Shown in pieces: positions 58,612-64,000 of a stretch of DNA of 64,000 nucleotides. How positions within the stretch are numbered: the first letter of the stretch is position 1; each line of letters begins with the position of its first letter. The notes beneath the pieces are model-generated. The model saw only the letters and a list, made by a program, of their open reading frames with translations. It had not been told where the DNA came from and searched no databases. Location: NCBI RefSeq assembly GCF_001314225.1, contig NZ_CP012697.1, positions 3,286,001 through 3,350,000 on the forward strand, read 5' to 3'. The stretch comes from Microbacterium sp. No. 7 (GTDB taxonomy: Bacteria > Actinomycetota > Actinomycetes > Actinomycetales > Microbacteriaceae). The position numbers were made by a program, and so were the translations under genes.

Positions 58612-59952
58612 ATGACCGTCTACCCGGCCTGGACGCCGGCGTCGCGTCCCGGGATCGTGCCGCTGCGTCCGCTGACCTTCGGGACGATCCTCGGCCGCTC
58701 GTTCACGGCGCTGCGCCAGAACCCGCGCGTGCTCCTGGGGTTCGCGCTCGTCGTGCAGGCGATCGTGACGCTCGTCGCGAGCACCGCGCTGGCCGCCGTG
58801 GGCGTCTGGGCCGTGCTGCGCATCGTGAACGTGCCGACGACGAGCGACGACTTCGAGGCCATCCTGATCGGGTCGACGGCGCTCGTGGCCGTCGTGGGCG
58901 TCGTCATCGGCATCGCGTCGACGGCGTTCTCGGCCGTCGTGCAGGGCGTCGTCGTCGTGGAGGTCTCGCGCGAGGTGCTCGCCGAGAAGCTCACGCTGCG
59001 CGAGCTGTGGGCCCGCGTGCGGCCCGTGTTCTGGCGCCTCGTCGGCTACATGCTCCTCCTCATGCTCGCCGTCGTGCTCGCGACGGGCGCGATCGTCGGC
59101 GCGCTCATCGGACTGTCGGTCGTGATCGGCTTCGCCGCGCTGTTCCTCGGCATCCTCGCCGCGGTCGCGGCGCTGCCGCTGTATCTCTGGCTCACGGTCA
59201 AGCTGCTGCTCGTGCCGGCCGCGATCGTCATCGAGCACGCGACGATCCGCGGCGCGATCGCCCGCTCGTGGCGGCTCACGCGGGGCCGGTTCTGGTCGAC
59301 GCTCGGCATCGTCGTCATCATCTCGCTGGCGTTCGGCTTCCTCGCCCAGCTGGTCTCGACGCCGCTGTCGCTGCTGTCGATCGGGATGGAGCAGATCTTC
59401 GCGCCCACGGGCGACCCCGAGGCCGGGGCGATCATCTCGCTGCTCGTCGGCTCGATCGTCACCCAGGTGATCGTCGTGCTCATCCAGGCGGTCGGCATGG
59501 TCGTGCAGGCGACGGCGACGAGCCTCGTCTACGTCGACTGCCGCATGCGGCACGAGGGGCTCGACATCGACCTGCTCTCCTACGTCGAGCGGCGGGATGC
59601 CGGTGAGGCCGGCCTCGCCGATCCGTACACGGCCCACATCGGCCGCGTCGTCGCCCCGCGCCCCGCCGCCCCGCCGTTCGTGCCCGGCTACGGGTATCCG
59701 ACGGCGCCGGGGCATGCGCCGGCGCCCGGCTATGCGCCCCCGCCGTCGGCGGGGCCCCCGCCGGGTCCCGGCTACGCGCCTCCGGCACCGGCGGGACCCC
59801 CGCCGGTCGCGGCGCCGGCCGCCCCTCCCCCCTCTCCCGTCGCCCCGTCCGCCCCGGCGCCGCCCGGGGGCCCCGCGGCGGACGCGCCGGCGGGCTCCGA
59901 CGGGCCGCCGTCGCCGACGCAGTGGGCGCCGCCCGGCGGCGGGGTGCCGTGA
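58612..59952 (+). CDS. Polytopic membrane protein with Pro-rich tail (GDPD membrane-domain-like)
   Basis: A 446-aa protein with about six hydrophobic segments (VLLGFALVVQAIVTLVAST, LVALVGVVIGIAST, YMLLLMLAVVLATGAIVGAL, WSTLGIVVIISLAFGFLAQL and others), and repeated RSWRLTRGRFWSTLG-type loops like the membrane domain of some glycerophosphodiesterases. The last 110 residues are Pro/Gly/Ala-rich and unstructured. AGGAGG precedes the ATG. It overlaps the next gene (GTGA) and begins the MoxR/DUF58 operon. The family is recognised only loosely. Confidence 0.75.
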   Translation: MTVYPAWTPASRPGIVPLRPLTFGTILGRSFTALRQNPRVLLGFALVVQAIVTLVASTALAAVGVWAVLRIVNVPTTSDDFEAILIGSTALVAVVGVVIGIASTAFSAVVQGVVVVEVSREVLAEKLTLRELWARVRPVFWRLVGYMLLLMLAVVLATGAIVGALIGLSVVIGFAALFLGILAAVAALPLYLWLTVKLLLVPAAIVIEHATIRGAIARSWRLTRGRFWSTLGIVVIISLAFGFLAQLVSTPLSLLSIGMEQIFAPTGDPEAGAIISLLVGSIVTQVIVVLIQAVGMVVQATATSLVYVDCRMRHEGLDIDLLSYVERRDAGEAGLADPYTAHIGRVVAPRPAAPPFVPGYGYPTAPGHAPAPGYAPPPSAGPPPGPGYAPPAPAGPPPVAAPAAPPPSPVAPSAPAPPGGPAADAPAGSDGPPSPTQWAPPGGGVP

Positions 59953-60587
59953 CGGCCGGGCCGCCGCTCATCCCGGGCGGCGACGAGGCGCGCGAGTGGG
60001 CCGAGCGCGAGCTTGCCGACCCGATCTACCAGGCGGCCGAGCCGTCGGCCTTCGACCGCCTCGCCCAGGCCGTCTTCCGGTTCTTCGCCGACCTGCTCTC
60101 GGGGTTGAACCCGGGCTCGCTCGGGCCGTGGCTGTCGACCCTCGTCGTCGGCGTCGTCGTCGTGCTGCTCGTCGTCGCGATCCTCATCTGGGGGCTCCCG
60201 CGCCTGACCGCCCGGTCGGCCGGCCGCGCGGCACTGTTCGACGACGGCGACACGCTCACGGCGGCCGAGCTGCGGCGCGCGGCGGAGGCCGCGGCCGCCG
60301 GCGGCGACTGGGGCGGCGCGACCGTGCTGCGCACGCGGGCCGTCGCACGCTCCCTCGCCGAGCGCACGATCGTCGAGATCGAGCCCGGCGCGACCGTGCA
60401 CCGCTTCGCCGCCGCCGCGACGGCCGCGTTCCCCGGCGAGCACGCGGCGCTGAACGCGATCGCCGACGACTTCGACGACGTGCGCTACCTGGAGCGGCCC
60501 GGCACCGCCGACGCCTATGCCCGCGTCGCCGAGCTCGACGCGCGGCTGCAGGCGGCGACGCCCGTGCTCGACGAGGCCCTCGCATGA
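59949..60587 (+). CDS. DUF4129 domain-containing membrane protein
   Basis: A 212-aa protein with one transmembrane helix (LVVGVVVVLLVVAILIWGL) after an N-terminal segment containing WAERELADPIYQAAEPS. The cytoplasmic part carries the DUF4129 pattern DWGGATVLRTRAVARSLAER followed by the helical VHRFAAAATAAFPG. This family accompanies MoxR-DUF58 operons in Actinomycetota. The start is GTG at 59949, overlapping the previous stop. Confidence 0.8.
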   Translation: MTAGPPLIPGGDEAREWAERELADPIYQAAEPSAFDRLAQAVFRFFADLLSGLNPGSLGPWLSTLVVGVVVVLLVVAILIWGLPRLTARSAGRAALFDDGDTLTAAELRRAAEAAAAGGDWGGATVLRTRAVARSLAERTIVEIEPGATVHRFAAAATAAFPGEHAALNAIADDFDDVRYLERPGTADAYARVAELDARLQAATPVLDEALA

Positions 60588-61731
60588 CCGCCGTCGCCGC
60601 TCCCCCGCGCCGCCGCGCCGCGACGGGCTGGATCCTCATCGCCGTCGCCGTCGTCGTGCTGGGCATCGTCGCCGCCGCGATCGGCTCGATCGTGCGGCAG
60701 CCGGCGCTGGGGCTGCTCGAGCCCGACGCCGCGAGCCCCTCGGGCACCCGCGCGCTCGTGCGCGTGCTCGAGTCGCAGGGCGTGCGCGTCGTCGTGGCGC
60801 GCTCCCTCGCCGAGGCCGAGGCGGCGGCCGTCGCCGGCACGACCCTCGCGCTCGGCGCCACGTCGCCGCTCTCCGACGAGACCGTGCAGCGCCTCGCGGC
60901 GGGCGCCTCCGACGTCGTGCTGCTCGAGCCCGCGACGCGCGATCTGCGCCTGCTGCTCGACGCGGCCCCCGCGGGCATCGGCGGCGAGACCGCCGAGCCG
61001 CGGTGCGAGCTCGCCGAGGCGCAGCGCGCCGGCGCGGTCACGCCGTGGCAGGTGTTCTCCCCGGCATCCGGGACGGTCGCGTGCTATCCCGCCGGCGACG
61101 GCCACGGCCTGCTCGTCTCCGACCGCGACGGCACCCGCGTCGCGGCGGTCGACGCCGCCGGCCTCTTCACCAACGAGCACCTCGCGACCGAGGGCAACGC
61201 GGCCCTCGCGGCGGGCTTGCTCGGACGGCACGCCACGCTCGTGTGGTACCTGCCCGCGCTCGCCGACAGCGATCTGGAGGGCGACGCGAGCATCGGCGAG
61301 CTCAGCCCCGACTGGGTGACCCCGGCGATCACGATGCTCGTGCTCGCGACGATCGCCGCGGGCGTCTGGCGCGGGCGCCGCTTCGGGCCGCTCGTCTTCG
61401 AGACGCTGCCCGTGACGGTGCGCGCCGACGAGACCACCCGCGGCCGCGCACGGCTGTACCAGCGCACGGGCGACCGCACGCACGCGCTCGACCGGCTGCG
61501 CCTCGCGACGCTCGACCGGCTCGCGACGCGCCTCGGCCTCGGCCCGGCCGCGACCGTCGACGAGATCGCGGATGCCGCGGCCGCCCGTCTCGGCGCCGAC
61601 CGCGGGCGCGTGCGGTACATTCTGCGCGACGGCGTGGCCGGCACCGACCGCGAGCTGGTCGACCTCGCCGAGGCCCTGCGCGGCCTCGACGACGCGGTCG
61701 CCCAGGCGCTCCACCCCGAGAGGAAGAATCC

Positions 61732-61735
<4 letters not shown>
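60584..61735 (+). CDS. DUF4350 domain-containing membrane protein
   Basis: A 383-aa protein with an N-terminal helix (GWILIAVAVVVLGIVAAAIG) and a C-terminal helix (WVTPAITMLVLATIAAGVW). The DUF4350 domain between them has ASPSGTRALVRVLESQGVRV and FTNEHLATEGNAALAAGLLG, a Rossmann-like region. The cytoplasmic C-terminus includes ERTRGRARLYQRTGDR-type sequence. It links to MoxR-DUF58 systems of unknown function. The ATG overlaps the DUF4129 stop and the MoxR start. Confidence 0.82.
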
Positions 61736-62688
<953 letters not shown>

Positions 62689-62699
62689 GAAGACGACGT

Positions 62700-62756
62700 T
62701 CGACCGCGGCAGAGTGCGGGTCTGAGCGCGCGACACCCGCACTCTGCCGCGGTCGA
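62700..62756. repeat. Intergenic palindrome 7 (perfect 22-bp arms) inside the MoxR operon
   Basis: Arms 62700-62721 and 62735-62756 are exact reverse complements (left arm begins TCGACCGCGGCAGAGTGC), with a 13-nt loop. It lies in the 97-base gap between moxR and the DUF58 gene, where it may attenuate or protect the mRNA. Its core AGAGTGC echoes palindromes 2 and 6. Confidence 0.85.
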
Positions 62757-62785
62757 GACCCAGTGGGACGGGTAGGGCGCACGCC

Positions 62786-64000
62786 GTGTTCGTGACCGGT
62801 CGGCTCGCGCTCGCCCTCGCGGTGGGCGTGATCCCCGTCGTCGTCCTGTCGGCGGCGGGCATGCCCGCGTGGGGCGTCGCGGGGCTGTGGACGGCGCTGT
62901 GCGCCGTGCTCACGGCGGTCGACGTCGTGCTCGCCGCCGATCCGCGGCGGGTGACCGTCATGCGGCGCCTGCCCGCGCGGGTGCTGCGCTTCGCCCCGGT
63001 CGCCACGACGGTGCTGCTGCGCAACGGGGGCCCGCGTCCCGTGCGCGGCGAGCTGCGGGACGCGTGGCAGCCCACCGCCGGAGCGCCCGCGACGCGGTTC
63101 CGCGTCGACGTGCCGCCCGGCGAGCGCCGCGCGATCGACGTGCCGCTGCGCCCCCGCCGGCGCGGTGAGCTGCGCACGGGCTTCGTCGTGCTGCGCACGC
63201 GCGGGCCGCTGGGGTTCGCGGGGCGCCAGGGCCGCATCGACGCGCCCGGGGCGATCCGCGTGCTGCCGCCGTTCACGGCGCGCCGGCACCTCGCCTCGCG
63301 CCTCGTGCGGCTGCGCGAGCTCGACGGCAGCACGAGCGTGCAGGTGCGCGGCCAGGGCACCGAGTTCGACAGCCTGCGCGAGTACGTGCGCGGCGACGAC
63401 GTGCGCTCGATCGACTGGCGCGCGACGGCGCGGGCCGGAACGACCATGCTGCGCACGTGGCGTCCCGAGCGCGACCGCCACGTCGTGATCGTGATCGACA
63501 CGGGGCGCACGGCCGCGGCGCGCGTCGGCGACGGCGTGCGGATGGATGCCGCGATGGAGGCCGCCCTGCTGCTCGCGGCCCTCGCGCAGCGCGCGGGCGA
63601 CCACGTGCACCTCGTGATGTTCGACCGTGTCGTGCGGGCGCGCGTGACCCGCGTCGACGGGCCGGGCCTGCTGCCGGCGCTCGTCGACGCGATGGCGCCG
63701 GTCGAGCCGCAGCTCATCGACACCGACTGGGATGCCGCGTTCGCGGCCGTGCGCACGCTCACGACGCGGCCGTCGCTCATGGTGCTGCTCACGGCGCAGG
63801 ACGCGCCGGAGACCGCGCGCGGCTTCCTCGCGGCGCTGCCCGCGGCGACGCGACGGTGCCCCGTGCTCGTCGGGAGCGTGACGGACGACGATCCGCCCGC
63901 GCCCGACCGCCTCACGCCCGACGACGTGTACGAGCTCGCGTCGCGCGCCCAGGCCACCCGCGACGCCGAGCGCGTCGGCCGCGCCGTGCGCCGCGCCGGC
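62786..64000 (+). CDS. DUF58 domain-containing protein, C-terminus beyond window
   Basis: The visible 405 codons start with two hydrophobic helices (LALALAVGVIPVVVLSAAGM and GVAGLWTALCAVLTAVDVVL). The hallmark DUF58 motif GTEFDSLREYVRGDDVRSID, followed by WRATARA, is intact, and a VWA-like region begins at HVVIVIDTGRT. The protein pairs with MoxR as its usual partner. No Met codon near the front gives the start: GTG at 62786 is preferred, with GTG at 62792 possible. The 3' end is cut by the window. Confidence 0.88.
   Translation, partial: MFVTGRLALALAVGVIPVVVLSAAGMPAWGVAGLWTALCAVLTAVDVVLAADPRRVTVMRRLPARVLRFAPVATTVLLRNGGPRPVRGELRDAWQPTAGAPATRFRVDVPPGERRAIDVPLRPRRRGELRTGFVVLRTRGPLGFAGRQGRIDAPGAIRVLPPFTARRHLASRLVRLRELDGSTSVQVRGQGTEFDSLREYVRGDDVRSIDWRATARAGTTMLRTWRPERDRHVVIVIDTGRTAAARVGDGVRMDAAMEAALLLAALAQRAGDHVHLVMFDRVVRARVTRVDGPGLLPALVDAMAPVEPQLIDTDWDAAFAAVRTLTTRPSLMVLLTAQDAPETARGFLAALPAATRRCPVLVGSVTDDDPPAPDRLTPDDVYELASRAQATRDAERVGRAVRRAG

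Overview
The window is a 64 kb stretch of a high-GC Gram-positive chromosome. The single rRNA operon, mycothiol anti-sigma factor, WhiB protein, MtrAB-LpqB module, fused 2-oxoglutarate decarboxylase and GuaB1-type protein all point to Actinomycetota. The style of the proteins suggests Microbacteriaceae, probably Microbacterium or a close relative. That placement is my reading of the sequence; no search was run. Nothing in the window looks like a prophage, plasmid or insertion sequence, so it is mostly core chromosome.

Layout. 1-7.6 kb: uracil-DNA glycosylase (cut by the window edge), a phosphoribosyltransferase, an SDR oxidoreductase, the methionine pair metY-metX, an MFS exporter, a Nudix hydrolase and a thiamine-binding MTH1187 protein. 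7.6-14.5 kb: a minus-strand cluster with an FAD aromatic hydroxylase, an ABC importer (lipoprotein, fused double permease, ATPase), a TetR regulator and NAD(P)HX dehydratase. A perfect palindrome at the importer promoter is a likely TetR operator. 14.5-24 kb: an old yellow enzyme, two CNNM/CBS membrane proteins, guaB1 and kgd. 23.9-28.7 kb: rsrA-sigR, aroA, rsgA, a Bcp peroxiredoxin, a small membrane protein and whiB. 28.8-39.3 kb: a Tat-exported RCC1-like propeller divergent from a large LuxR-type ATPase, the sensor kinase PdtaS, a CpaB/CpaE-like pair, a small HTH protein, an Rv3235 family protein and an aminotransferase. 39.3-44.9 kb: a 16S-23S-5S operon on the minus strand. 45-64 kb: secA, a MacAB-like exporter, a coiled-coil protein, then hpf-comF-lpqB-mtrB-mtrA, and a divergent cluster of membrane protein, DUF4129, DUF4350, MoxR and DUF58.

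Two patterns run across the window. First, eleven genes carry a TANNNT-like -10 hexamer exactly six bases before an ATG or GTG, with no Shine-Dalgarno sequence. They are very probably transcribed as leaderless mRNAs, and this fixes their start codons. Second, the gaps between genes repeatedly hold long perfect or near-perfect palindromes with 17-30 bp arms. Two of them (5027-5095 and 15668-15732) share a sequence but differ by paired, compensating changes. Another (52541-52760) is an inverted array of 21-bp units, five forward and six reverse. These palindromes are the least explained elements here and the best candidates for something undescribed.

Functional links. SigR-RsrA senses thiol stress, and sigR has a textbook SigR-type promoter lying inside the start of the divergent aroA gene. 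MtrAB-LpqB, Hpf and SecA follow the order known from mycobacteria, but the MacAB-like exporter genes sit between hpf and secA. MoxR-DUF58 with DUF4350 and DUF4129 forms one overlapping operon that starts back to back with mtrA.
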